Source of the DNA: JBQTIY01 sp052387675
Lineage (GTDB): Bacteria; Planctomycetota; B15-G4
Length of the DNA stretch: 64,000 nucleotides
Reading direction: 5' to 3'
NCBI GenBank assembly: GCA_052387675.1
Contig: JBQTIY010000001.1
Coordinates: 186,001 to 250,000 of the forward strand
The translations under genes were made by a program, and so were the position numbers. Below are positions 56,153 through 64,000 of the stretch, in pieces. The stretch's first letter is position 1. Every line of letters begins with the position of its first letter. The notes under the pieces are model-generated. The model was not told the origin of the DNA. It was given only the letters and a program-made list of their open reading frames with translations, and did not search any database.

Positions 56153-57218
56153 GGCGCGACTCCGCGACGACCGCTTCGAACAGGGCGTGCAGCGCGGCGG
56201 CGCTGCGTTCGCTGCGAAACTCCTCTGCGCGCAGCAGACCGGCGCTGCGCAGATGCGCGGCCCGCGCCGGGTCGTTCAGCACGGCATCCAGGGCGCGCGC
56301 CAGATCCGGCACCGACTCCCCATCGCAGGACTCCACGGCCTGCTCCGCGAGTTCCGGCACAGCACCCTGACGGCTGGCCACGACGGGCGTGCCGCAGGCC
56401 ATTGCCTCCAGCACGGGCAGGCCAAAGCCTTCGAGCAGCGATGGCATGGCGAGACAGCGCGCACCGCGATAGAGCTCGACAAGCGCTTCGTCGCTCACTG
56501 CGCCGAGAAACTCCACGCGGCCCTTGAGCTCGGCTCGAGCCGCCTGAGCGCGCAGCGCTGAAGCCGCGTCGCCCTCGGGGCCCACGAGCAGCAGGCGCAG
56601 GCCGGCCGTGTGCCGCGCCAGAGCGAAGGCAGAGATCAGCCGGCCCAGGTTTTTTCGCCGCCGCAGCCGGCCGACAGCCAGCACGAAGCCCGGCCCGGCC
56701 GCGTCCGCCCGCCCCGCCGCGTGAGCCGGCGCGGCCGCGCCCGCCCTCGCAGGCGCGCTGGCCGGAGCAAAACAGGGCGCGACGCCCGGGGCGATGACCA
56801 CGCTGCGCGCTTCGGCCGCCGGCTGCCGCGCGAGAAAGTCGGCACGCGTGCGCTGCGAAACGCACACGATGCGGGCCGCCACGCGCGCCGCCAGCGCGAC
56901 GCGCGCGCGGTGCAGCAGGCGCCGATCGCTGGCCGGCGCCGTCGCTCCCGGCAGATCGTGCAGTGTGGCAATGACCGGACAACCCGCGCGCAGCGGCACC
57001 GCCGCCACGCCCGAGTAGACCAGCGCCAAGCCCTCACGCCGAACTCGCCGCGGCAGAGTTGTCTCGCGCCAGAGCGCGGGCAGCGCACCCTCCGGCTCCA
57101 GCGGCACGATCTCGAGCCCCGCCCGCGCGCGCAGGGCCGGCAGCAGAGTCGCGAGGGAGCGCTCGACTCCCGTGGCCAGCCCGCCGGCCAGCGGACTCAG
57201 GTCAACGCCGACGCGCAT
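56145..57218 (-). CDS. GT4-type glycosyltransferase (second)
   Basis: A 357-aa enzyme from ATG 57218, 6 nt downstream of an alternative GTG. MRVGVDLSPLAGGLATGVERS forms the first strand and sugar-acceptor loop. ATLHDLPG and IVCVSQRTRADFLAR follow, then VLAVGRLRRRKNLGRLISAF and PSLLEGFGLPVLEAMACGTPVVAS with the donor-phosphate pattern of family GT4. It begins 17 nt inside the 3' end of the PHP lipoprotein gene, so it is translated from the same message. Confidence 0.92.
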   Translation of the reverse strand: MRVGVDLSPLAGGLATGVERSLATLLPALRARAGLEIVPLEPEGALPALWRETTLPRRVRREGLALVYSGVAAVPLRAGCPVIATLHDLPGATAPASDRRLLHRARVALAARVAARIVCVSQRTRADFLARQPAAEARSVVIAPGVAPCFAPASAPARAGAAAPAHAAGRADAAGPGFVLAVGRLRRRKNLGRLISAFALARHTAGLRLLLVGPEGDAASALRAQAARAELKGRVEFLGAVSDEALVELYRGARCLAMPSLLEGFGLPVLEAMACGTPVVASRQGAVPELAEQAVESCDGESVPDLARALDAVLNDPARAAHLRSAGLLRAEEFRSERSAAALHALFEAVVAESRHD

Positions 57219-59919
57219 CGCCACGCGGCAGCGCCTCGGCGCCCGTGGGCCCGTCCGGGCCAGCCCACTCACCGACCGAGAGCCGTACCGGGCTGCTCCA
57301 GAAGTACTCGTCGCCTTCCAGACGCACGCGGGCATAGGCGTAGCGCGAGCCGCTCGTCGGCCAGGCCAGCGGAAACTCCTCGCGCAACTGGACGCCGCTC
57401 ACGCTCCGCTCGCTGTGCAGCGCCCCGTCCACGAAGATCTCAATGAGTTCCGCTCGGCGCCCGAAGCCATCGAGTTCCACCACGAAGGACTCGCGCAGGC
57501 CGGAGTCCGGCGCGGGACAGAGTGCCGAGACGCCCATCGGCACTCCCGACCATTCGCACCACAGCGCGCCGCGCACCGTGGCGGCGAAGGTGCGGCGGGC
57601 CTGCAGCGCGTCGAAGACGCCGCCGCGTGACAGTTCCTCCACCCAGGCGCCCGCGAAGGCGCCGTGGCTGCTCTGGTGATCGCTCGAGGCGATCAAGCCA
57701 AAGTGCAGGCCGTGATCCAGGTTGGAGCGCACGTAGCCTTCCGGCTTCAGGCCCGGAATGGCGCGCGGCGCGTCCGCGGCCTCCGAACTGCCGCGATAAC
57801 CCTGGAAGACTTCCACGAGGCGGTCGTAGCGCGGCTCGAAGCTGGTCCAATCGAAAACGCTGGGATTGCCGGGGAACATGCCGGCCGGCGTGTGCGGAAT
57901 CGTCAGCACGCGGTGGCCGTCGAGCTGGGCCCAGAGCGCCTCGGGCGTGCGGGCGCGGCCTGCGTCGCGCGCCGGATCGTGCACGCCCGGATAAGAAACC
58001 AGCGGCGGCGCGCCATCGCCGGAAATCACGTTGCGATGTCCGGTGAGTCCGTCCACGCGCTCGTAGGCGCGCAGGCTCACCATGCGGCCAGCCACGTCAT
58101 AGGCCTCGGCCAGCGACATCGAGCGCCACCAGTCGTAGGGCGTCATGTGCTCGAAGTGGTCAGTGACTGCCAAGAAGTCCAGCGGGCCGCTGTCGAAGGC
58201 GTAGCGCAGAGCGTCGGAGATCGGGCCGTCCCAATTGCTCGCGCAGCGCGAGATGTCCGTGTGCCGATGCAGATCGCCGAGCGCAAGCTGCAAGCTGCCG
58301 CCCGCGGGCAGCGCGCGCTGCGGCGCCGGCGAAAGAGCGCGCGGCTCACGATCGCCGGCGCGCAGTCCGGGCAGCGCCCGGAACTCACCGAGGGCGATGG
58401 GCCCGCGCGGCGGCGTGCGGCGCAGTGCGCCGGTGCTGATCTGCGTGGCCTGCTGCGAAGCCGGCTTCCAAGGGTAGAGGCGCTCCTGGATCTGCTCGCG
58501 CGTGGGCTGCTGCGTCGGATCGAGGGCCTTGATCGTGCGTCCGTCGCCCACGACCGAGCAGAGGAAGAACTCCTCGGACAGTGCGGCGAGTGCGATGGGC
58601 GCATCACAGCGGCCTTCGCTCTGCGGACCGCGGATCTGATGCCGGTCCCCCATGGACCAGCCCGTGCCGTCCACCCGCGAGAGGTAGGAGAACCAGATCG
58701 AGGTGCGCCAGGCGACACCGCCGTCCTTGCCGGCGGCGATGGACTGAAACGCCGGGTCCTGCGGATCGTCGAGTGACTGGGGCAGCGGCAGGCCGCGCCA
58801 AGCCAGCACGAGACTGCCCGGCCCGTCCACGAGGAGCCGCGGCTGCTCGCAGTTCTGCCGGATGAGTTCGGGCATGCCGTCGACCGGCGAGTGTGCCAGC
58901 GGCGCGACGCGCTCGCCCTCGATAGCCACGACTTCGATGTGGCGGCGGTCGTGCAGCGCGACCTCGAGTTTGTTGACCGAGCCCTCGCGGCCCCAGTTCT
59001 CGGGACCTACGTCATAAGCCACATACAGGCGCTCGCCGTCGGCCGCCAGCGCGGCGTGCGCCTCGAAGCGGGGCGAGTCGGTGACACGCTGGTGCGCGGT
59101 CACGCGCAGAGTGCCGGACTCGGCGACGAGTCGCGCGAGGAGCACGTCGTAGTCACCGCCCACGGCTGCATCCCACGCGACGGCGAAGCGCCCGCCGCCC
59201 TGCGCCGCAACGCTCGGCGCCCAGGCCGAGTCGCCGCCGGCGGAGACAGTGAGCGGCGCGCTCCAGTCCCCGCCCGGCTCGCGCACTGCGGCCTGGATCG
59301 AAAGGCCGCTCACGTGCACGCGCACCCAGGCCAGGAGCAGACGCCCGTCGGCATCGGCCGCCAAGACCGGCTGCAGCAGGCGCACGCCGGACTCCGCGAG
59401 GAGCGTGCGGACTGCGCCCGGCGTACCCAGCTCCGGCTCGGCGGCGGTGTCCGTCGCCCCGGTCCCGGTCGTCGCCGCCGCTGGCGCCTCAATGACGAGC
59501 GTGCGCAACTCCCAACCTGAAGCGGTCTGCTCGGACCAGACAGCGTGCAGCGCGTCGCGCTCGTCGGCCGCGAGCGCCAGGCCCAGCATGCGCGTGGGCG
59601 CGCGATAGAGCGTGGCCGGTGCGTGGCTCGTGCGACCGGGCACGGAACGCAGCTCGAGGGCGTCGGCGGATCCATCCCAGGCGATGCAGGCCAGCCAGGC
59701 CGCGCCGCTGCGGCGCGCGGCGAGGGCCGGTGCGTCCCAGGCTCGTTGGCGAGCCGCCAGCGCAGCGCTTGATTCGCGCACGGCTTCGTCGGCGCCCTGC
59801 AGATCCGCGCCCTGCGAAGCGGCGTCCGGCGGGCCGCTCGCCTCGTCCCCGCAGCCTGAGAGCGCAAGGCTCAGCAGCGCAGCGCAGAGGTGGCGCATCC
59901 GCAGGCGAGCGATGGGCAT
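57202..59919 (-). CDS. Lipoprotein with propeller-like region and PHP-type metal-binding domain
   Basis: About 905 aa from ATG 59919; a GTG at 59946 is also possible and fits a -10-like element. MRHLCAALLSLALSGCGDEA supplies a lipobox Cys. Residues about 30-480 contain propeller-like repeats (WLACIAWDGSADALELRSV, AVWSEQTASGWELRTLVIEA, FAVAWDAAVGGDYDVLLARLV). The C-terminal part has DUF3604/PHP-type metal ligands: LGDLHRHTDIS, AVTDHFE, LTIPHTPAGMFPGN and ASSDHQSSHG. A hydrolase acting on a phosphoester or glycan outside the cytoplasm is likely, but the substrate is unknown. It is placed among glycosyltransferases on the same strand. Confidence 0.85.
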   Translation of the reverse strand: MPIARLRMRHLCAALLSLALSGCGDEASGPPDAASQGADLQGADEAVRESSAALAARQRAWDAPALAARRSGAAWLACIAWDGSADALELRSVPGRTSHAPATLYRAPTRMLGLALAADERDALHAVWSEQTASGWELRTLVIEAPAAATTGTGATDTAAEPELGTPGAVRTLLAESGVRLLQPVLAADADGRLLLAWVRVHVSGLSIQAAVREPGGDWSAPLTVSAGGDSAWAPSVAAQGGGRFAVAWDAAVGGDYDVLLARLVAESGTLRVTAHQRVTDSPRFEAHAALAADGERLYVAYDVGPENWGREGSVNKLEVALHDRRHIEVVAIEGERVAPLAHSPVDGMPELIRQNCEQPRLLVDGPGSLVLAWRGLPLPQSLDDPQDPAFQSIAAGKDGGVAWRTSIWFSYLSRVDGTGWSMGDRHQIRGPQSEGRCDAPIALAALSEEFFLCSVVGDGRTIKALDPTQQPTREQIQERLYPWKPASQQATQISTGALRRTPPRGPIALGEFRALPGLRAGDREPRALSPAPQRALPAGGSLQLALGDLHRHTDISRCASNWDGPISDALRYAFDSGPLDFLAVTDHFEHMTPYDWWRSMSLAEAYDVAGRMVSLRAYERVDGLTGHRNVISGDGAPPLVSYPGVHDPARDAGRARTPEALWAQLDGHRVLTIPHTPAGMFPGNPSVFDWTSFEPRYDRLVEVFQGYRGSSEAADAPRAIPGLKPEGYVRSNLDHGLHFGLIASSDHQSSHGAFAGAWVEELSRGGVFDALQARRTFAATVRGALWCEWSGVPMGVSALCPAPDSGLRESFVVELDGFGRRAELIEIFVDGALHSERSVSGVQLREEFPLAWPTSGSRYAYARVRLEGDEYFWSSPVRLSVGEWAGPDGPTGAEALPRGDARRR

Positions 59920-59952
59920 GGTCGGCACAGGAGTCGTTGTCGGCACTCGCGA

Positions 59953-59958
59953 AGTCTA
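59953..59958 (-). promoter_or_regulatory. Candidate -10 element (TAGACT) for the PHP lipoprotein unit
   Basis: TAGACT on the minus strand lies 33 nt before ATG 59919 and 6 nt before the alternative GTG 59946. It is the same hexamer as before the ABC ATPase gene. Confidence 0.35.
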
Positions 59959-59974
59959 CGGAATGAGGGGAACT

Positions 59975-61117
59975 CTACGGAGCCGCGCCGCCCGTGCGAG
60001 CCAGCTCCTCATAGAGAGCCTCGTGCGCGGCGGCACAAGCGTCCCAGGTGTAGGGCCGCGCGCGCCGCTCGCCCTCGGCCCCCAGTCGCGCACGCAGCGC
60101 CGCGTCACCGATCAGCGCCGCCAAGCCGGCGCGCAGTTGCTGCCCACTGGCCGGATCGACGAGCAAGGCCGCCTCACCCGCCAGCTCGGCCATGGGTGTG
60201 TCGCGCGAGGTGAGCAGGGCGCGGCCGCAGCGCAGGGCCTCGAGCGCAGGGAAGCCGAAGCCCTCGTCCAGGCTGGGATAGGCCACGACGTCGGCGCGGC
60301 GCAGGAGCGCGGAGAGATCGGCCTCGCCGAGTTCGTCGGCCACGCCCACGCGCCCGCGCAAGGCGGGCGAGCGGAGGCGCGCTTCGAGTTCCGGGCAGCC
60401 CCAGCCGCGCGGCCCCACGAAGAGCAGGCGCGCGGCCTCGCTCGGCAAAGCGAGAAAGGCCTCCAGCAGCGCCGCGTGGTTCTTGCGTGGCTCGCGCGCG
60501 CCGAGCGCCAAGACGAGAGGACGGCCCGGCTGGGTGGGAAGTCCGCAGCGCGCGAGCTGTTGCGCGAGGCGCTGATCATCGTCGGGCAGCGCCTGCGCTG
60601 AGACGTGATCGCCGCCCCAGGGAATCACGCGTAGAGTCTCGGTGGAGACCAGCCCGTGTCGCACGACGGCCCGGGCCACGGCGGCGCTGGGCACGACGAT
60701 GCGCGCCGCGCGCGCGGCGACACGGCGCAGGCGCGGCTCGGTGTCGCGCACGAAGTCGGCGCCGTGCCAGCCGCGCCCCTCCAGGAAGAGCAGGTCGTGC
60801 ACCGTGAGCACTTGCTGCGCACGACGCACGGGCGCGAAGACCAGGTCGAGGTGCTGATAGACCGCGAGCGGCCCGAGCAGCGTTTCGACCGAGAATCCCA
60901 AGGGCGCAAGCAGCGCCTGAAGCCGGCCGGGCACGCGCGGATGGACGGCGCTCGGGACGGCGGCAAGTGCCTCGGGGCCGGGCCGCCGCCAAGCCGCGCC
61001 GTAGGCCAGCACGTCCACGCGTCCGCGCCGGCGCAGAGCGGCGATGAGTTCGCGGCCCGCGCGCGCCACGCCGGTGCGGCCATGCAGCGCCGGCCGCGCA
61101 TCGAGCCCCACTCTCAT
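59975..61117 (-). CDS. GT4-type glycosyltransferase (third)
   Basis: A 380-aa enzyme from ATG 61117, overlapping the flippase stop by ATGA. N-terminal MRVGLDARPALHGRTGVARA, then LTVHDLLFLEGRGWHG, IVVPSAAVARAVVRHG, VLALGAREPRKNHAALLEAFLALP and AYPSLDEGFGFPALEALRCGRALLTS mark a GT-B enzyme of family GT4. It is close in design to the second GT4 and probably acts in the same glycan pathway. A gap of 55 nt separates it from the PHP lipoprotein gene. Confidence 0.92.
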   Translation of the reverse strand: MRVGLDARPALHGRTGVARAGRELIAALRRRGRVDVLAYGAAWRRPGPEALAAVPSAVHPRVPGRLQALLAPLGFSVETLLGPLAVYQHLDLVFAPVRRAQQVLTVHDLLFLEGRGWHGADFVRDTEPRLRRVAARAARIVVPSAAVARAVVRHGLVSTETLRVIPWGGDHVSAQALPDDDQRLAQQLARCGLPTQPGRPLVLALGAREPRKNHAALLEAFLALPSEAARLLFVGPRGWGCPELEARLRSPALRGRVGVADELGEADLSALLRRADVVAYPSLDEGFGFPALEALRCGRALLTSRDTPMAELAGEAALLVDPASGQQLRAGLAALIGDAALRARLGAEGERRARPYTWDACAAAHEALYEELARTGGAAP

Positions 61118-62553
61118 GCGGGGCCGCCTTCTTCGCCGAGGCGCAGCGGCCACACACCCGCCAGCACGGTGCCCAGCACGCCGATGCCGATGCCGGCGGC
61201 CACGCGCACAGCGGCCGGCTCTCCTTGCAGCGCAGGCAAGAGCCAAGCCAGGGCCGCCGCGCCAAGCGCTGCGCAGGCCAGCGGCCGCAGCCAGAGCCGC
61301 AGCCCCAGGCGCAGTCCGGTTCGTGCGTGCACCGCGAGCGCCGAGGAGACAGCGATGAAGGCCTCGGTCGCGACCGTGGCCCAGGCCGCGCCCTCGATGC
61401 CGTAGCGCGGCAGCCACCAAGCATTCAGCGCGATGTTCAGCACCGCGCCCGCGATGGAGAGCTTCATCATGAGGCGCTGCTGGCCGGCTGCCAGCAGCGC
61501 GAGCACCTGGGGATAGGCCACGAAGACAAAGACCACCGCGAGCGAGAGCACGCCCAGGCTGCGCGCGCCGGCGCCGTAGTCGGCCGGGTAGACCAAGGCC
61601 ATCAGGTCGGCGTCCAGGAGCAGCAGCGTGGCCGGGAAGAGGCTGCCGAGCGCGAAGAGCACCTGGGTGCAGCGGCGGTAAACCGGCTGCAGCGCCGCGG
61701 GGCCGCGGCTCCACAGCCGCGAAAAGATCGGGAAGAGCACCTGGCTGGCCAGCACCGGCACCATGAGCACGAAGGTCATCAGCCGGTAGGCCGCGCTGTA
61801 GTGGGCCACCGCCACTTCACCCAGGATGGGCCGGATCATGATCGCGTCGATGTAGAAGTAGACCGCGGCCATGGTCATGGAGATGCCTGCCGGCCAGGCT
61901 TCGCGCCACAGGGCGCTGCGCGCCGCGGGATCGGCCGTGTGCTGGATCTCCACGCGCCGCCGTGCCCAGGAGTAGCCGACGGCGGCATGCGCCACGGTGC
62001 CCACGCCAAAGGCCAGCAGATGCGCCGCCGGTTCGGTCACGTCGAAGGCCAGCAGGCCGAGCGTCAGCGCCAGCCAGGTCGTTTGCCCGACGATCACGGC
62101 GCGCGTCGTGAGCCCGAAGACCATGTCCACCGCGAAGATGACCATGGCGCCTGCCGGCGCGTGCGCCAGAACGTGCAGCGCCGCGATCGCCAGCAGCGCC
62201 AAGCGCAGCGGCGCCGGCTCGAAGATCCAGGCCGCTGCCACGAGCAGCACGACACCGGCCCAAGCGAAGCGCAGCTTGAGCTGGATGAGCAGCCCGATGA
62301 GCGGCCCGGCGCCGGCGCGATCGCGGCTCGCCTCGCGGATGACCACGGTGCCGGCACCAAAGTCGAGCATGGTGTTCAGCAACTGGTACAGCGTCAGGTG
62401 GAAGGCGAAGACGCCGTACTCAGCCTCGCCGAGCACGCGTGTGAGCAGCAGCGCGGTGATGACGAAGGTCAGCGCCGAGCTGTACAGGCGCCCGGCGATC
62501 TGGACCGCGGCGCTCGCGCCGACGCGCTGCGACAGGCTGCGAGGGCGCTGCAT
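61114..62553 (-). CDS. Polysaccharide flippase (Wzx/MATE-like)
   Basis: A 479-aa protein from ATG 62553 with about 12-14 hydrophobic helices. It has the MurJ/Wzx layout, including TRVLGEAEYGVFAFHLTLYQLLNTMLDFGAGTVVIREASRD in the first third and FIDAIMIRPILGE-type sequence in the middle (VYFYIDAIMIRPILG). The last third carries VLALLAAGQQRLMMKLSIAGAVLNIALNAWWLPRYGIEGAAWAT. It would move lipid-linked glycan units across the inner membrane. The next gene, a GT4, overlaps its stop. Divergent from the nucleotidyltransferase at 62587 with a 33-nt spacer. Confidence 0.9.
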   Translation of the reverse strand: MQRPRSLSQRVGASAAVQIAGRLYSSALTFVITALLLTRVLGEAEYGVFAFHLTLYQLLNTMLDFGAGTVVIREASRDRAGAGPLIGLLIQLKLRFAWAGVVLLVAAAWIFEPAPLRLALLAIAALHVLAHAPAGAMVIFAVDMVFGLTTRAVIVGQTTWLALTLGLLAFDVTEPAAHLLAFGVGTVAHAAVGYSWARRRVEIQHTADPAARSALWREAWPAGISMTMAAVYFYIDAIMIRPILGEVAVAHYSAAYRLMTFVLMVPVLASQVLFPIFSRLWSRGPAALQPVYRRCTQVLFALGSLFPATLLLLDADLMALVYPADYGAGARSLGVLSLAVVFVFVAYPQVLALLAAGQQRLMMKLSIAGAVLNIALNAWWLPRYGIEGAAWATVATEAFIAVSSALAVHARTGLRLGLRLWLRPLACAALGAAALAWLLPALQGEPAAVRVAAGIGIGVLGTVLAGVWPLRLGEEGGPA

Positions 62554-62586
62554 GGCGCGGCCGAGTCTGCCACACTGGGCGGCGCC

Positions 62587-63201
62587 ATGATCCAAGGCCT
62601 GCTTCTCGCTGCCGGAGCCGGCCGCCGCCTGGGCGGACCCAAGGCCCGGCTCCTGCTGGACGGGCGCACGGCGCTGCATTGGTGCTTGCAGGCGCTGCAC
62701 GACGGCGGCCTGGACGCGGTGCGCGTCGTGCTGCGGGCCGAGGACGCGGCTTCAGCCGCAGAAGCGCAGGCCGCCTGCGCCGAGGTCGTGACCGCCCAGG
62801 ATCCCGCGCGCGGCCAGAGCGCCTCGATTCAAGACGCCCTGCGCCACGGCCCGGTTCCCGACGAGGGCTATCTGCTGCACTTGGTCGACCTGCCCCTGCT
62901 CGCCTCCGAGGACGTCGCCGCGCTGCTGGCCGCTTTCCGGAAACGGCCCGCGGGGACCGTCTTCACACTGCCCACGGTGGCCGGAGGCCGCGGTCACCCA
63001 GTGCTCTTCACACCGGCCATGGCGGCGGAGTTCCTGGCGCTGGGGCCCGGCGAACCGGCGCATCAGGTTCTGCGCCGCACACCCGAGCGCGTCGTGGAAG
63101 TGCCGCGGGAGAATCCCTGGCTACGCCGCGACATCGATCTGCCGGCGGATGCGCAAGCGGCCGAGGCGGAACTGCGCCGCCGCGCCGGATTCAGCCGATG
63201 A
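62587..63201 (+). CDS. MobA-like NTP transferase (molybdenum cofactor cytidylyl-/guanylyltransferase family)
   Basis: A 204-aa protein. The nucleotide-binding loop LLAAGAGRRLGGPKA is at residues 5-19, and LLHLVDLPLLASEDVAALL and GGRGHPVLFTPAM match the MocA/MobA-type NTP_transf_3 fold. It could attach CMP or GMP to a molybdopterin or act on a sugar phosphate; there is no neighbouring molybdoenzyme gene to decide. ATG 62587 leaves a 33-nt divergent gap to the flippase. Its 3' end overlaps the convergent ArsC-like gene by 11 nt. Confidence 0.85.
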   Translation: MIQGLLLAAGAGRRLGGPKARLLLDGRTALHWCLQALHDGGLDAVRVVLRAEDAASAAEAQAACAEVVTAQDPARGQSASIQDALRHGPVPDEGYLLHLVDLPLLASEDVAALLAAFRKRPAGTVFTLPTVAGGRGHPVLFTPAMAAEFLALGPGEPAHQVLRRTPERVVEVPRENPWLRRDIDLPADAQAAEAELRRRAGFSR

Positions 63202-63607
63202 GCAGGACCTGCACGCGGTTGCGGATCTCGTCCCGCACGGCGCGATAGGCCTTCTTGATCTCAGCGTCGCTGCCCGTGGCCGTGGTCGGGTCGTTGAGCG
63301 GCCAGTGGATCTGCGTGATCTTGCGGCTGGCCAGCTTGGGCAAGGGATCGCAGTCGGAGCTGAGCGTGATGACCGTGTCGATCTTGGCGATCGGAACGGC
63401 CTTGAAGTCATGCGGCTGCTGCGCGGAGATGTCGATGCCGATCTCGGCCATGACATCGATCGCGTGCCGGTTCAGCCCCTTGGGCGCCACTCCGGCGCTG
63501 TAGACGTTGGCGCTGCCATTCGCGAGCTTCTTGGCGAAGCCCATCGCCATCTGGCTGCGAGCGTCGTTTCCCTTGCAGACGAACAGGAAATTACGCGACT
63601 TGGCCAT
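63191..63607 (-). CDS. ArsC/LMW-phosphatase-family protein with reduced cysteine set
   Basis: A 138-aa protein from ATG 63607 with AGGAG 5 nt upstream. The P-loop C11-KGNDA-R17 (C-x5-R) and the following SQMAMGF match low-molecular-weight phosphatases and thioredoxin-linked arsenate reductases. The family's later redox cysteines are only partly present: a single C86 in TLSSDCDPLPKL, where arsenate reductases usually have two in a C-x7-C pair. It may therefore be a phosphatase or a divergent reductase. A promoter-like TACAAT lies 74 nt upstream. No arsenic-resistance genes adjoin it. Confidence 0.88.
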   Translation of the reverse strand: MAKSRNFLFVCKGNDARSQMAMGFAKKLANGSANVYSAGVAPKGLNRHAIDVMAEIGIDISAQQPHDFKAVPIAKIDTVITLSSDCDPLPKLASRKITQIHWPLNDPTTATGSDAEIKKAYRAVRDEIRNRVQVLLIG

Positions 63608-63681
63608 GAGGAACTCCTGCCGGTTGGACACGCGGTTGCGAGCGAACGACGCCCGCTTCGCGCGCCATGCACGAAAGGCGG

Positions 63682-63711
63682 ATTGTATGCGAATCGGCTG
63701 GTGCTTGCCAG
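63682..63711 (-). promoter_or_regulatory. Sigma-70-like promoter for the ArsC-like gene
   Basis: On the minus strand CTGGCA (63711-63706) and TACAAT (63687-63682) are spaced 18 nt apart, four and five of six matches to the consensus. A leader of about 68 nt would precede the ATG at 63607. Confidence 0.45.
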
Positions 63712-63824
63712 CGTCGGCGCGACACGCCTTCTGCGGCACTGTCAGAGTGAATTGCAGGCTCCCGTCTCAGCGCGCCGCCCGCGGCATCGTGGGCCACGAG
63801 CCCTGGCCCTACGGAACCCTCACC

Positions 63825-64000
63825 ATGCCGGACGCCACGATTCTCCGCGGACAAGCTGACCCGCTGGCCCCCCTGGGCTTCCCCATCTCGGCCGGCATCC
63901 AGTTGAGCAACGGGCAGCGCCTGTTCTCGATCTTCGAACGCGCCGGCCGCCGAATCATGCTGGTGGCCCATCCGGTGCGCACCGGCAACATGGCGGCCGT
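63825..64000 (+). CDS. Partial hypothetical protein (N-terminus only, runs off the right edge)
   Basis: From ATG 63825 a frame stays open to the end of the window (58 complete codons). It begins MPDATILRGQADPLAPLGFP and includes QRLFSIFERAGRRIMLVAHPVRTG, a normal amphipathic composition. No stop codon is reached, so it was easy to miss. Its role is unknown. An opposing leftward frame covers the same bases but reads as a shadow, with low-complexity sequence. Confidence 0.5.
   Translation, partial: MPDATILRGQADPLAPLGFPISAGIQLSNGQRLFSIFERAGRRIMLVAHPVRTGNMAA

Overview
The window is high-G+C DNA with no phage, insertion sequence, rRNA, tRNA or CRISPR. It most resembles a planctomycete-type bacterium (Planctomycetota). 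The case rests on: a long MoxR-DUF58-BatA-VWA operon with PQQ-type propellers and prenyltransferase-like toroid proteins whose tails read YLPIFQR; an FG-GAP repeat protein with repeated GAVW(V/I)LFL blocks and a C-terminal module familiar from that phylum; a SpoVG homologue with an inserted zinc ribbon; a fused aroDE; and a membrane pyrophosphatase. This is family-level recognition, not a phylogeny. About 48 genes fill nearly all of the sequence, and many adjoining genes overlap by ATGA, GTGA or TGATG. Layout. 1-2559: a leftward pair (partial gene and small membrane protein), then rightward thiG coupled by GTGA to a GalT/HIT-like transferase. 2588-21426: a leftward ten-gene block of about 19 kb running moxR, DUF58, BatA-like VWA, a second VWA with a glutamine-amidotransferase-like region, a 1392-aa PQQ propeller, toroid protein, DUF4175-like protein, an 808-aa coiled-coil protein, a low-complexity secreted protein, a second toroid protein and a small protein. 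21522-23839: an FtsB-like protein and a second PQQ propeller. 23895-25157: enolase. 25269-32593: a rightward housekeeping cluster psd-pssA-folK-panC-panD-ispE-spoVG-DUF2520-aroDE (phosphatidylethanolamine, folate, pantothenate, isoprenoid and shikimate steps). 32643-34295: a B12-binding-type radical SAM protein, ending in a large hairpin shared with the convergent FG-GAP gene (34344-36098). 36419-42765: acetyl-CoA synthetase, a degenerate spermidine-synthase-like membrane protein, a lipoprotein and a lone pseudopilin. 42804-47891: a DUF255 thioredoxin-fold protein, hppA, rsfS and a CysQ-like phosphatase. 47980-62553: an envelope and polysaccharide region with an ABC ATPase/permease pair, TPR protein, GT-C transferase, O-antigen-ligase-like protein, FHA membrane protein, three GT4 glycosyltransferases, a PHP-type lipoprotein and a flippase. 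62587-64000: a MobA-like nucleotidyltransferase, an ArsC-like protein with a reduced cysteine set, and a partial gene at the right edge. How the genes may work together. The MoxR block looks like one envelope assembly or quality-control system: an AAA+ ATPase with VWA partners in the membrane, and extracytoplasmic propeller, toroid and coiled-coil partners. The 47980-62553 genes look like surface glycan synthesis, polymerisation and flipping. Several transcription-unit starts carry a TAnnnT hexamer 6-11 nt before the start codon, which suggests leaderless or near-leaderless mRNAs. Start codons were chosen from overlaps, Shine-Dalgarno-like sequences and signal peptides, and several remain uncertain, as stated per entry.
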